From positions 1,302,001 to 1,366,000 of the forward strand of contig LUGG01000004.1 of assembly GCA_001683735.1 (NCBI GenBank): a stretch of 64,000 bases of DNA, given 5' to 3'. The position numbers and the translations under genes were made by a program. Below are positions 10,840-25,688 of the stretch, one piece after another; positions within the stretch are counted from its first letter, which is position 1; every line of letters starts with the position of its first letter. Under the pieces are notes generated by a model that worked only from the letters and a program-made list of their open reading frames with translations, was not told the origin of the DNA and did no database searches. This stretch comes from Grifola frondosa (taxonomy: Eukaryota > Basidiomycota > Agaricomycetes > Polyporales > Grifolaceae).

Positions 10840-11142
10840 GGTGCCCAGATAATATAAAGGTGAAAAGGATAGAAGAAAGTCCTTGTATGCCCTGCGAAAT
10901 TGTGAGAGGGCGGAAGATAAGAGGGAGGAGAGCTTGAGGTGGACAAGAGATGGAACAGAGAAGCTATTAACCGGACTCCTGCCGAAATCGGCCTGTTTGC
11001 ACAACGCGCGCGCGCAGCGCCGACACAGCGAGCTCGCCCTCCTCCTCATCGTCCATTCAATCGTCACATTCGCCACTCCACGGATAGCATGGATGTCCAA
11101 AAAATACATCGATATTGTACGCAATAATGATACTCAGACTAA
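10840..11142. other. Intergenic: Chs4 promoter side and KDM2 3' flank
   Basis: No coding segment seen. The region contains a short GC alternating tract near 11007-11015 and several short open frames without coding character. Confidence 0.4.
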
Positions 11143-13634
11143 CTAGCTTGGCGCAGTCTCGCCATCCACCTCCATACTCTTCCCGTTCGTCGCCGTTGTC
11201 GCCGGTATATCCTCCTCTGTAGCACCCTCGGGCTGTGATATCTCACCCCCAGGCGAGTTTGCTGCGGAGGTGTCCCATCCCCACCGGTGTCCATCGCCTC
11301 CATCTGCTGTGGTGCAGGAGCTTTGTCACCCCAGACCCATTCCTCCAGTGTTCTTGCAACCCGCTGTCGCTCGAGCCCCCTCGCTGTCCGCCGCACTTTG
11401 ACAATCACATCATGTCTTCGGTCCACCATGGCATCGTCTGCATCATCTGCGTGTGCATCGTCCAAGTCCTCCTTCCAATCCACCCATTGCTCCATCCAGT
11501 CCTCTGTTCTTTCGTCAGGCTTCCGCGCCTTCACCCCCTGCTCTCCTTCTCTACGGGCTTTTCCACCACCTTTTCCCAGATGCGACGCTTGAAATTCCTA
11601 CAGTCCATATTCTCCTCGCTGGCGTCGGGAGAACCGCGCTTTCGCTTGTTCCGATGCCGTTTGCATGTGCATCATGTCCGGTCTTCGTCCTGTGGCTCGT
11701 GTGGCTTTCGTCGTCGCTGTTATATCCAGCAGCCAGCTTCACCCTCCACCGCAGTTCTCTCGCCATGGCAGAGGGATCTTTGATTCGATCGCCTGGTACT
11801 TGCTCCTTGGCATCCTTCTTCGCAGATTCTATACCCCGTTCCATAATGCGAGCTTCGGATACCAGAAATTCGGCGAGTACTTCGACGGATTCCAAAACCC
11901 GTGGTGAGAACTCTTCCTTAGCCTTGAGGTCGCGCAGATACTTCTCCCCTGTGTACCAACACAATCTGTGCAGCATATAAGGCACGACAGCGGATACAAT
12001 ATTTGTGCATACTACTCACCGCACAAATAGTGGGAACCGGAATTTTTTGGGAACATGAGTAGCGATCTCAATTTCACGCACACGCAGCTCTGTATAAACG
12101 CCCGTGAGTATGACCGAGAAGCATCCGTCAGGTATAGACCTACGTGTAGCAACGTTGTAAGAATGCAAGAAGTTCCCACCAAACACCAACGTGTCCTCGG
12201 GAGTGTACTGGATTTCCAAAAAAAATTAGCAACAGGATGCCAATCTTTCAATTCGTTGTACACTGACCACAGCGTGAATCCAACCGGTAGGAATTATCAT
12301 GGTATTCCCCGCAGACAGCTCGATCTTGAATACTTCATCCACCATATCGCCAAGCCATGAATGGTTCTGTATTTCCGTCCCAGACCACTTCTCGTAAGCC
12401 GCGAGATTTGCCGGGGTGGGGCGAATGAAATAAAAGACCTTGTAAAATGTCAGAGCCACGTCGCAGAACAAGGCCAATAAAGCACTCACTTTAGATCCAT
12501 GCAAGATATGATAGTACACAGACGAGCCTGCGAAGTCGAGATGCCAATCCTGTGGAATTTGATTAGTTAGACAATTGTGGCATCGAGGGAATACTCACCG
12601 TCCATGCACCTGCAACACCCATCAGGCAGTAGAGCTGTACCTTGGGGTACGCATGACCGCGGCCCTTCTTGGTATTCGGCCAAAATTTCTCCACCCAATC
12701 CACCTCTCGAACCAGTCTGGGTGGCAATACTTGGTCCGCAAGTTTCGTGCCCGATATTTCAAGAGAGATGACGTTCCGAATCTTGTCACGTTTGGAAGGC
12801 TCGAGGTCGTAGTATTCAGCCCACTTGCCAAGGGTCCAGCCTGGGATATTGGACTGTGTTGCAACATCTGTTGAGCCCATGCATGAGCAAGCCGTAGAAA
12901 GATAGAGATGGAAATAGTACCGATAAGCTCCACAGGACTATTCTCACCAACCAACTCTGCGACATCATCCACCGTCAAACTTGTCGGCGGCATCTTCATA
13001 CCTAAACCATCCGGCTTCTCAACGAGTATCGGCTCCCGCATGGCACTGTCATCACTCTCCAACCACTCCACCCCAACCTCGCTACCTTTCATACGCTTGA
13101 ACGGGTCTGGCTTGATAGGCTTTCCTTCCAACATTCGCAACCACCTGTTTGGGTCCGCCTCCTGTCCCGAATTCAGACCAGCATAATCGCGCTGTGTTCG
13201 CTTCCGTGCAGACTTGCGTGCAGGGGGCTTCATTGTGATCACCCGCGAAGCGTCGGCGGCGAGGCATGACTTGCAGAACCTACGAATACACCACACACCG
13301 AGACGGAGTGTTAGCTATCATCTGAAGGTGGACAATATGAGGACATCTCTGACCACTTATCGACGGCGTCCAGGTCGCCATTATCCCCTGCGCAGCGCCA
13401 GTGGAACCACGTCTTGCACGCGTCGCACCGGACCCAGCTCTCTTTATCGACGGCGGCCCAATGCTCGCCGCTCTCGCCCTCTTTACATGCGGGGCATCTG
13501 TCCTCGTCCTGCCGCGCAGAAGCAGAAATGTCGGCATCTTCTCGTTTGGCAGAACTGACAGACTCGGGGGCGCCTTCTGGCTCTGGCGTCTTTTGAACGT
13601 TGGACCTAGCAGAACGACGGCGAGCACGAGCCAT
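11143..13634 (-). CDS. JmjC histone demethylase, KDM2/Jhd1 type, with PHD finger
   Basis: Nuclear Fe(II)/2-oxoglutarate dioxygenase expected to remove methyl groups from histone H3 (H3K36 in the KDM2/Jhd1 family). From the ATG at 13634, a PHD finger starts with CPACKEG and [15 protein letters not shown] and is completed across an intron by FCKSCL. A basic linker follows, then the JmjC core: [17 protein letters not shown] supplies the HxD iron ligands, [20 protein letters not shown] the distal His, and [11 protein letters not shown] and [10 protein letters not shown] follow. The C-terminal region is charged. It changes frame near 11660 and at C-runs 11534-11538 and 11246-11250; each is resolved by one extra base, giving a tail that ends in DGETAPS. 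At least six introns of about 50-60 nt. The frame breaks fit the homopolymer pattern of the neighbouring gene. Confidence 0.85.
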
Positions 13635-13928
13635 CGTTTGTGCTACTGTTTGAGTATGTACGTACAATGATACGTACTGTGTGCACAAGATGTTTGTCAA
13701 GCTTGTGCGCGCCGCCTTTTGACTGACTCCGGCGCTACTGAGTAAGTACATCTCCTGTGATTACGTAATCCAGTCCCACCAGTTGAAAATAATCGAAAGC
13801 ACTACATTTGTTTCTCTCTAGTCTTCTGTTCTATCGTTTACAACACACTCAATCGTCCGGTCCTTCGAGAAATACAAAGAGATATACTTCTGTCATCACT
13901 TCCGCAACGAGACCCCGGGCCATGCGAC

Positions 13929-15550
13929 TTACTTCTGACTGAGCTCCGCAACACCGGGAAGATTCTAACACAACGGTCGTCAGCTGCTGGACGCACACAA
14001 TAAACGCTTCGGCTAACCTTTCCCTCGAGCAGCTCGAGACTGGCACCTCCACCAGTGCTGACGTGGCTGAGCTTGTCCTCAGCACCGTATTGCGCAACGA
14101 CAGTGGCAGTATCTCCACCGCCGACGATGACGGTGGCACCATTCTGCGCTGCCTCGATCGTCGCGTCAAGCAACGCTTTCGAAGATGCAGCAAACGCGGG
14201 GAACTCGAAGACACCAGGGGGACTAAACGAAAGATGTCAAAGCTGGTTCACTAGCAAATTGCCACAATAATGCTTACCCGTTCCAAAGGATAGTCTTCGA
14301 CTCCAGGACGGTCTGGCGGAACAACTCTCGACTCTTGGGGCCAGCATCAAGACCCATCCAGCCGTCGGGAATACCCTCTGCATCGGTTGCAGATCCGGTC
14401 TAATTGGATGGTTGGTTCATGGCAACAACATAACAACCTCCGTCCTTACCTTCGCGTCCTTGTCGAATTTGTCCGCAATGACATAGTCCACCGGGAAGAC
14501 AACCTTGATGTTTCGCTCTTTTGCCTTTTCGATGAGGGCAGCGACCTTCTCCGATCCTGCCGCATCGAATAGAGATTGGCCGATCTATAACCGAGGCACT
14601 TCAATTTGGTACAAGAGACACCTGTGTCAAGGACACTCACAGAAACATTCTCAAGAGTCTTCTTGAAGGTGAAGGCCATCCCGCCACAGATGATCAAGGA
14701 GTTGACCTGACGATAGTTCAGTAAACGCACAAAACCATTACGACTTATGCCCACCTTGTCCAGCATGTTCTCAATAAGCTGGATCTTGTCAGAAACCTTG
14801 GCACCACCAAGAATGGCCAGGAAGGGGCGCTCGGGATGTTCGAGAGCCTTGGCGAAGTAGTCGAGCTCCTTCTTCATGAGGAACCCGGCGGCACGCTGAG
14901 ACAGCTTGACACCGACCATACTGGAGTGCGCGCGGTGAGCAGTGCCGAAGGCGTCGTTAACATAGACATCTCCGAGACGAGTAAGGCCCTCCCGGAATTC
15001 TGCGACCTTTGCGGGATCGGCCTTGGTCTTCTTGCCTTCCTTATCCTTGGAAGAGCCTTCCTCCTCGATGTGGAAACGCAAGTTCTCGAGGAGAATCACG
15101 GATCCAGGTGCAGCGTTATTGACGGCCTGCTCGACCTCGGGACCAACGGACTCATGCACGAAGATGACCGATTTGCCGAGGTGTTTTTCGAGCTCATGTG
15201 AAACGGGCTCAAGCGAGTATTTCGCGATCACCTTGCCATCGGGACGACCAAGGTGGGACATCAGGATGATCTTGGAAGCACCTACGGTTATGCATTATGA
15301 GTTGATTGCAATGGTCTTACTTCGTGTGATATACCGTTATCAATTGCATATTTGATAGTGGGCAATGCCGCAACAATACGCTGCAAGGACACGCTTTAAT
15401 GAGCGTGTCTTGACAAAAGGGAGTAATATCGCTCACGGCCGGGTTGGTGACCTTGCCATCTTGCATGGGGACATTGAAGTCGACTCGGATGAGGACTCGC
15501 TTGCCCTTGAGGTCGAGGTCGGTGATGGAAAGCTTGTTTGAGAGGGACAT
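13929..15550 (-). CDS. PGK1: Phosphoglycerate kinase
   Basis: Cytosolic glycolytic enzyme that transfers phosphate from 1,3-bisphosphoglycerate to ADP. The start [14 protein letters not shown] at 15550 leads into [15 protein letters not shown], the substrate-binding motif. Then come the [10 protein letters not shown] motif, [45 protein letters not shown] and the nucleotide-binding GGGDTATVV near the end. The final exon codes for [11 protein letters not shown] and stops at 13929. Introns are short GT-AG and all junctions are in frame, including [20 protein letters not shown]. Length and domain order are those of the normal family. A TATA-like element lies about 75 bases upstream. I see no damage. 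Confidence 0.97.
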
Positions 15551-15620
15551 TGAGTGGGATGGGGTGGTTGGTGAGGATTGAGTGCAATCGATGGTGGCGA
15601 CGGGACTCCTGTGCGGGACT

Positions 15621-15629
15621 CTTAAATAC
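15621..15629 (-). promoter_or_regulatory. TATA-like element upstream of PGK
   Basis: On the minus strand this reads AGTATTTAAG, 71-79 bases before the PGK start codon. A TATA-type core promoter fits a highly expressed glycolytic gene. It lies within the 225-bp divergent region shared with the + strand gene starting at 15776. Position and motif are seen; function is inferred. Confidence 0.45.
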
Positions 15630-15775
15630 TCGGTGTACGATACGATGACTTCACATCCGGCATCTTCCACCCTCAGCCATCGCGAACTCACGCGCACGGC
15701 TGCGTCTCGGTCTCGACACCTCTAGCTTTCCTATTCGCCCGTCGTTCATTCAGTGCTCATCATTCGACGTCCATC

Positions 15776-16695
15776 ATGGACAAGGCAGCTGAAGCTTCTG
15801 CAAATTCGCTGGGCCTCGACCTCGACGCATTCCATATCAAAGACAATCCAGAACCTGCGGCTGCACCCTCATCTAAATCTTCCTCAACGAGTGAAATCCC
15901 AGCTGCGACGGAGCATACGGATACCTCAAAAGCTACAGATATCTCTACAGAAGATGTAGCTGAGCATAATGAGCCTATGCAGGAGGAACCGTCCCCCGAG
16001 GAAAAGAAAGCCGATGTCAAGGAGAAAAAGAAACCGTACGTAAATCCGGAACGCGTCAAGACTGGCGGTGCTCAACGAGTGTGTCTACTACTTGTCGTCG
16101 TTGAGCATGAATTATTGACAATGCTACTAGGATAAACTGAGCGAAGAGGAACTAGTAGAACGAATGACTCGCATACGGGAACAGAACGAGAAGATCAAGC
16201 AGAGAAGAATTGTTCGTAAAAGCTCTATTCATCTATATTGATTTTGTTCGCTGACAGTGCGCATAGGATGTCCAAGCCGATGAAGATGCATTCAAAAAAA
16301 CGCAAGAGGCTGAGAGAATCAAAGTGGCTAAGAACAAAAAGATGCAAGAGAACGTGGATCGTACTCGCGAGCAGAATGCTCGCAGAAAGTTGGATAAGGC
16401 TAGTCCCGTTTAATGTCTCTACTTCAGGTTTCTGACGTTTTCATTTCAGATCCAGAGTAGGGAATGGGACTCTGGCAAACAAGGCCGCGAATGGAAACCA
16501 ACGAAGGAGGCGGGCGAAGGTACGAACACAAACAGGCCCCCACAATCACCGATTGGCATTCGCGGTATAGTTCGAGGTGGAGGAGCAGGAAGGGGCGGCA
16601 GAGGACGCGGACGAGGAGCTGCTCCAACATCAACAGTGACAGAGAAACCGACAGAGGCTCAGGCTGCAGCGGAAGCCACCATTGCTAGTTCATGA
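15776..16695 (+). CDS. Coiled-coil protein with RG-rich tail, function unknown
   Basis: A 253-aa hydrophilic protein. Exons are 15776-16078, 16131-16211, 16267-16398 and 16450-16695. The N-terminal half is acidic and Ser/Thr rich. The middle carries a charged helix with MTRIREQNEKIKQRR and DEDAFKKTQEAER, predicted coiled coil. Then come REWDSGKQGREW and an RGG/RG-rich segment (GRGGRGRGRG), typical of RNA-binding proteins. The third intron (16399-16449) begins with GC rather than GT: only GCTAGT...CAG keeps the frame open between LDK and IQSREW. The first two introns are GT-AG. The EKIKQRR pattern recalls CCDC9-like proteins, but I would not name it on that. Divergent to PGK with 225 bp between start codons. 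Confidence 0.7.
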
Positions 16696-17154
16696 AGAGT
16701 GCGTATATATACCCCCACATGTATTTCCCATCGTTTCCATGCCTCTTGTATCTTACGCTGGATTTGCATCCTGTGTGTTTATACTCACATCATCTTCGCA
16801 TGTATAGCGCATAGGGCTTCCTTCCTGGTGGTTTCTGCTTTGTTGCTCCGAATTGCTTTGAAGCTTTGCATACTTACTTATTTATATTCACGGTTCGTTG
16901 TGACTCTGTGAACCATCATCCTATAGGCATACCACATGAATTGCTTTTGAGGCCATACGATAGTGAATTCACCATTAATTGTAAATTGAACTCAGATCTC
17001 GGATTTGCATTAATGGGCTTGTGATCGATCTTGTGTGGCAATGTTTGGCAAGAGCTTCGTCCCTGACTGGTTTTGGCAATTTCTCTGGGATTTTGTACGG
17101 CGCCAAAGGCTTGTTATTGGCTTTTCGTCCGTCTACCTAGATACCCTTGACGCC
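16696..17154. other. Intergenic, 459 bp
   Basis: 3' flank of the coiled-coil gene and promoter of SDA1; T-rich, no coding segment recognised. The SDA1 frame is open upstream to 17035, but family start and context place the ATG at 17155. Confidence 0.45.
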
Positions 17155-19859
17155 ATGGGTCGCGGTGTTCTTCTCACTTCAAACCTCCCACAGCTGCAAA
17201 ATCTCATAAAGCGTGATCCTGCCGCATACAAGGAAGAGTTTCTTCAGCAATGGAATCACTACAATAGCATCCGTCAAATATTTCAGATCAATCCGGACGA
17301 ACAGGCCCAACACTTTAGAGAGCTGGTCTCGTTTATATCCCAGGTATGTTTTTATAACAATATGCGTGCTATCTTAGAAGCTTGATTCGTGATGTCAGGT
17401 AGCACAATGCTATCCAAAAGAGACGGCAGAGTTTCCCTCACATTTGTCGTCCATGTTGCTCGAAAATTATGGCACACTTTCACCGGACACTCGAAAATCC
17501 CTGGTTCAAAATTTGGTTATGCTGCGTAATAAGGAAGTCATCACGTCTATCGCGTAGGTCAAAAGTCATGGTGTTGGGTGCGGATCCGCGGTTGACCTTG
17601 GACATAGACTCCTGAAGACGCTGTTCCCTCTTCTACCTCGCACCACGTCTTCCACTCTTCGCGCATTCATAAGAAAGACTATCCTGTCTGATATCCGCAC
17701 TGCGAACCTTCGAACAAAAAACCACAAGCTCAACCGTGCTGTGCAAGCCATGCTATTTGGAATGGTTGAGCGAGGGATGGATGCTGAGGTTGTGGGAGAC
17801 AAGGGGAAGCTGCGTGCCTCCGTTGGATCATCCAATGGATCAGCCAACAACGGCGAGGAGGCGATGTGGGCGATGGTGTTGACGAAGGAATTGTGGAGGA
17901 AGGGAATCTGGCAGGTTTTCCTTTCTTGGGGATGCTTTTCCATTTCTGACATCACCAAATTCCAGGAATGATGCCAAATCCGTCTCAATCATCGCGTTGG
18001 GCTGTTTTCACCCTGTCGTGAAGGTTCAGAGTGCTTCTCTTCATTTCTTCTTAGGCAGCGACGAGGAGAAGGAGGATAGTGATGATGAGGAAGAGGATGT
18101 GAGTGCTATCGCATGAATATTCTTGATGACGTCTTTACTCTCAATTAGATCCCAAGTGCAAAGGGTTTGCAACATCGTCGAGAAATCAACAAGAAAACAA
18201 GGAGTGGAGATAAGAAGCTGCAAAAATCCCTCAAGTCTATCAAGGCTGTAAGGAAGGAGTACTTTCAATATGTGGTACCGATACTGAGTGTGATCTTAGA
18301 AACGAAAACGGAGAGCGGACTCTACGAATCCTAACTTTCCCGCTATTCAGCTGCTCAACGACCCGCAGACTTTCGGCGAGAAGCTCTATGACATGATGAA
18401 CCGCTATGACAAGCGTTTTTCCTTGGACCACAAGATCCTTATCATGCAGCTGCTCTCGCGTGTGATGGGTGGACACAAACTCTGCGTGCTCGGCTTCTAT
18501 ACGTACATCATGAAGTACCTCACATACCACCAGCTGCGTATTCCCGCAATCCTCGTCGCACTCGCACAGTCTATACACGAGTTCACTCCGCCCGACGCGA
18601 TCACCCCCGTCGTGAGCAAGCTAGCTCAGGAGTTCGTGCACCCGGGTGTGGGAAGTGAGGTCATCGCCGCAGGACTCAACGCCATTCGCGAGGTGTGTAG
18701 AAGGCAGCCGTGGGCGATGGAGGAAGATCTGCTCGGAGATCTGGTAGAGTATAGGAAGAGTAGGGACAAGGCTGTGACCGCCGCAGCTCGAGGACTGCTG
18801 CAGTTGTTCCGTGAGGTCAACCCTGGCATGCTCAAGCGAAGGGAGCGGGTGAGTCATTTATGTTCGCTGTGATGTCTTTAATACTAACGACCATTGAATT
18901 AGGGCAAGGATGCAAGTATGGGCATCGCGAAGGGTACGCAGCCGTTACCGTTCGGCCACAGCGCCGAGGCTGCTGTAGATATCGAGGGTCTAGTGGTGAG
19001 TTCTACGTATGTTACCTACTCGTCGGGTAATCTTAAGGTACGCGACAGCTTCTTGAAGATCACCTCAAGAAACTGCGCGAAGAGGAAGGCGTGGCATCCG
19101 GAGAGGAGGACGATGAAGCAGCATGGGAAGGCTGGGATGTCGAATCCGACTCTGATGAATCCTCTGACGGATGGATTGGAGTGGAGTCCGACGGTGACGA
19201 TGATTTGGAGATTAGCGATAGCGAGGATGAGGACGGAAAGCATGCACTTAAAAGCAAGGGCAAAGACAGGACGAATGATGTGCCCCAAGATGTCCCCAAA
19301 GAAGATATCGCGGAAGCCACAGCTGCACGTATCTCATCTCTCGCCACTACCAAGGTGAGCTAGTTTGCGATATCGCTATCGCCACATGCACTGACATCTC
19401 CTACAGATCCTCACGCCTGCCGACTTTGCGCTGCTGAACGACCTTCGTATCAAAGCCGCATCTCAAGCCGTCGAGCGCGGAGGCGGATCCTCCGCAAAGC
19501 GAAAGCTTGCGACACTGGAGGCGTCGAAACGGTCACTCTTGCAATCTGGAAACATGGAGGAAACGTTCATCTCGGAGAACGATATTCTGGGACCACGTAA
19601 GAAAGCGAAGGCCGACTATGCGGAGCGGATCGCGTCCATCGAGAAGGGCAGGGAGGGTCGCGAAAAATTTGGGTCGCTGAAGGGCAAGAAGAACAAGGCT
19701 GCGCCGAGCAGCTCCACCAACAGGGAGAAGGCGAGAAACAAGCCGATTATGATGATTCTTGCGAGCGGTGCAGTGAAGGGCAAAAAGAAGGCGTCGCTGA
19801 GGGAGAAGCAGCAAAAGCTGAGGGCGCACATAGAGAGGGCGAAGAAGTCGTATCATTGA
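17155..19859 (+). CDS. SDA1: SDA1 family protein, 60S ribosome biogenesis
   Basis: Nucleolar/nuclear protein needed for 60S subunit maturation and export. The start [20 protein letters not shown] at 17155 is the family N terminus, followed by [18 protein letters not shown]. Later come [77 protein letters not shown] and, at the C terminus, [21 protein letters not shown] plus a Lys-rich tail. About eight short introns. Most junctions are clean. The one near 17914-17966 (GIW into NDAK) is one base out of frame with canonical sites, so a base may be wrong there. An acidic Asp/Glu-rich segment (around 19080-19290) is typical of the family. Confidence 0.93.
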
Positions 19860-20341
19860 GTACCCCTGCGTTCCATTCAAGTCTGATATACTGGCGGTGT
19901 GAATGTTGTTTCCTTAGCAGGCTGCATAGATTTTCTGTGCTCGCCGTGTATATGACGCATGTGGCAGTGTCTTCCCAGTGTGCCGGTGCGCTGAACCGCT
20001 GAGAAATTTCAAGGGGTGTATACAATTTCGGACATGGCTCTCGTTCGTTCTCTCCGTCAGCTTCGGGTCAGAAAGAGTTATTTGTATGGATGTCGGATCT
20101 CGCTGGTGCCCTAGGCCTGCACAGCTGGAGCCTGTACGCTGCAGATAGAATCGCTTATGTCTGGCTCCTAAAGCCCCGATTGAAACTTCCGACTAGTTTG
20201 TACAATCGATATGATACCCATTGTCCACGAGGTTGGTGCGCTCAATATAAGTCCATCTCTTTCTCCTCTTCTCTTTCCCGCGACTGCTGCCCCCTCTTGT
20301 TGCGATCTTATCCCTCATCCTCCCCCACCCGCTAGCCTCGG
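19860..20341. other. Intergenic, 482 bp
   Basis: SDA1 3' flank and promoter of the next + strand gene. A pyrimidine-rich tract (20255-20335) lies just before the next start codon, typical of fungal core promoters. No coding segment seen. Confidence 0.5.
20246..20251 (+). promoter_or_regulatory. TATA-like element
   Basis: TATAAG 96 bases upstream of the ATG at 20342 and just before the CT-rich tract. Motif seen, role inferred. Confidence 0.4.
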
Positions 20342-21521
20342 ATGCCCGCAACGAATGTAACGCAGTCCTCCTCGCAGTCTCCGCCACACCTTACCGGCGG
20401 GACTAGCATGAGTTCAGCTGCAGCAACAAGCAGCCCTCAGGACATCGTTACGACCACAATAACGTCTGGGACCTCACTTCCGACCGCGGTTGTGACCTCT
20501 CAGGGGTCTGACATCCCAGTGGCGGCCATAGCGGGGGGTACAGCGGCTGGAGTGTTTCTGGCTTTCGTAGCGGTCATGGGATGGACCTGGTGGGGAAGAT
20601 GTATCAAGCGTCGGAGAGCTAAGGACAGGAAGGAAGCTGTGCGTTCGAGATTCATCTTACCCAGTGTGCTTGGTGTCCAGTATCTTACAGATTCTCACAT
20701 TACAGCTGGCCGTCTTGCAGGTCAGGGAAAATACAAGAAAAAATGCATCTTCCTTGTCCCATTCCCAGGGCCAGTACAGACCATCTTTCTCTATACGCCA
20801 CCACGAGAAAAAGATCACTTTTGCTTCATCTTCGTCCAATTCATCCACCTTGAAGGAGGTAGATGAGCCCAAGAGATCACGCATTGGTACGCATGATGCC
20901 AACCCATGTCGCGAGCCGTTATTCTCACCCATCTTGGATGCAGAGAAAGACCCCCTATTCTACCAGAAGCCCCCACCCTATGTGCCGTCACGACCGAGCC
21001 CCCTTGCGAAGAGCACTCCGGGTAATGAACGCCCCTTACCTCCTGCGCCTCCATCTCGCTCCGTTAAACACGGTGCGCAGATGCCGATTAAATTAGCCCA
21101 AGGACCAACATCATCAACCACCCCTCCTTCCCCTCGCTCTTCCAGACGAGGTGTACAGTTACCAATAGGAACGGATGAAGAACTGCCACCAGCAGTTCCC
21201 CGGCCTCGTCTGGCACACCAACCTTCCACTCTCAGTTCCGGTTCTGTTTATTCCACTCAGAGTGCCATGGAAGAGCGTCAGCGGAGCGTTCCATCGAGCC
21301 TGATTATGGCTCTGAGCACGGAGGACGTGCGGCGGTCGCTCCTGGCCAGTTATATCCCATTTTACTCTAGACTAAGGCCGAACAGCGGTGCAGAAGGGAG
21401 CCGCTTATCTGAATACAGCGCTGCGTCTGCAGACGAGCCGCAGGCTGACGACCAACCTTGGGTACCCGTTGGCTACGCTTACGGCGGGGAGGAGGGGGCA
21501 ACGCTGAGCAACAGAGGTTGA
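20342..21521 (+). CDS. Single-pass membrane protein with Ser/Thr-rich ectodomain
   Basis: A 370-aa protein, exons 20342-20638 and 20706-21521 (67-nt intron). Residues 1-~60 are rich in Ser/Thr (probable O-glycosylation), without a clear N-terminal signal peptide. Residues ~62-83 (VAAIAGGTAAGVFLAFVAVMGW) form one transmembrane helix, followed by a basic stop-transfer CIKRRRAKDRK. The ~280-residue cytosolic part is Pro/Ser rich, with PPPYVPSRPSP and PLPPAPPSR tracts that could bind SH3 domains. This layout resembles fungal cell-surface sensors of the Mid2/Wsc kind, but no cysteine-rich WSC domain is present. Function unknown. Confidence 0.75.
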
Positions 21522-21835
21522 TGTTAAAAGAACAAGGAATCTGGATACTATATACTAACTGGGACATTTGGGCGAGTCGATACCTTAGATCGGGACTTTC
21601 GACGATTTTTGCACGTTGGTTTTAATCTGTTGTACTTTTGGACTTTCCTTGTCTTTGTATTTTACGTCGTCATGCTTTCATTTGTTGAATGTATATTGTG
21701 CTGTATCCTGGCTAGCCCTGCATCTAGGTCTCTAAATTGAAAGAGTATGGTGCAGGATGGTGCTACCGTAGAGAGTTAACGTAAACCTGTGGAAGAGCAA
21801 TGAGGGCCTCATCTTGTCATGGTGCGGACAGGAGG
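21522..21835. other. Convergent intergenic region
   Basis: T-rich 3' flank shared by the + strand membrane protein gene and the - strand MIC19 gene. No coding segment seen. Confidence 0.4.
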
Positions 21836-22465
21836 TCATACCTGTTCTACTCGTGCAACAGACGTCTTGAACTCCTCGACTGCTTTCCAGCAATCAAGAG
21901 TGGTGCTGGGATGTGACCTGCACATGCATATCACTCCAATGGACTTCCACACGGAAAAACAGCGAGCACTCACTTATAGCATAGGATGACCTCCTCGCCC
22001 TTGCCACGTACTTCCGCAAGTTCATCCGTCGCCTGCCTCGCATGGAACCGCTCCACCTTCTGGCGCAACTCCTCGAGGTCACCCATGAGCGCAGCACTGC
22101 TCCGCACGCTGCCCGCCGTGCCATCCTCCGACGCGCTCTCCTCACCCGCCATCTCCCGCTCACGGTCGAGGTTCTCCTTCTCCAGCGCCCGCTCGATCTC
22201 CTCCTTTACCTTTTCTTCCTCCGAGTGCAGACGGCTGAGCTCGGCTTGGATGCGCGAGCGGATATGCGCATCTATGCTGGATTGCCGCTCGGGCGGTGTG
22301 TCTGGGGAGGCGAGATGGTCGGTCAGGTGGTTCACGACATCTTGCGAGAACTGTGTGCGGAATGAGATAAATGATCAGGAATGTGCACAAGAGACTGACC
22401 TGGATGGGGGTCTCTGAAGAGAAGACCTTTTCGTCGGGTTGTGGTGTGGACTGACTTGCACCCAT
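21836..22465 (-). CDS. MIC19-like MICOS subunit (DUF1690)
   Basis: Small mitochondrial protein of the MICOS complex that shapes cristae junctions. The N terminus MGASQSTPQPDEKVF gives a myristoylation-type MGxxxS start, as in CHCHD3/Mic19. The second exon carries FSQDVVNHLTDHLASPDTPP, then a long charged helix (IRSRIQAELSRLHSEEEK). The last exon, after a phase-2 intron, reads SHPSTTLDCW.AVEEFKTSV and supplies the C-terminal cysteine pattern with CYK before the intron. About 170 aa, normal for the fungal family. Start at 22465; stop at 21836. Confidence 0.85.
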
Positions 22466-22628
22466 TTTGTAGACCACAGAACAGGAATCGGAGTGCAAGC
22501 CTTTCGGAGTTGCCCTCGCACAGTACTGCTCTTTTTGGCAAGTCTAGTTTTCACGAGCGCCGAACATTCGCGATGAGATTGTAACATTGTAATACATATT
22601 GGGATACATATACACTACTTGAGAAAAA

Positions 22629-25515
<2,887 letters not shown>

Positions 25516-25688
25516 GGGAGACAAGCACGAGCGGTTGTTTGGATCCAAAGCCTTTGCACGCAAGTGCAAACACATGTAAACACGCTAGTGGCATTAATCT
25601 TACTAAGCGCTCAACTCGTACTTAAATACTTACTCACACCCAGCTTCCTTGTCCAACGCATCCTACTGCCATTTAACATCCGCTAACC

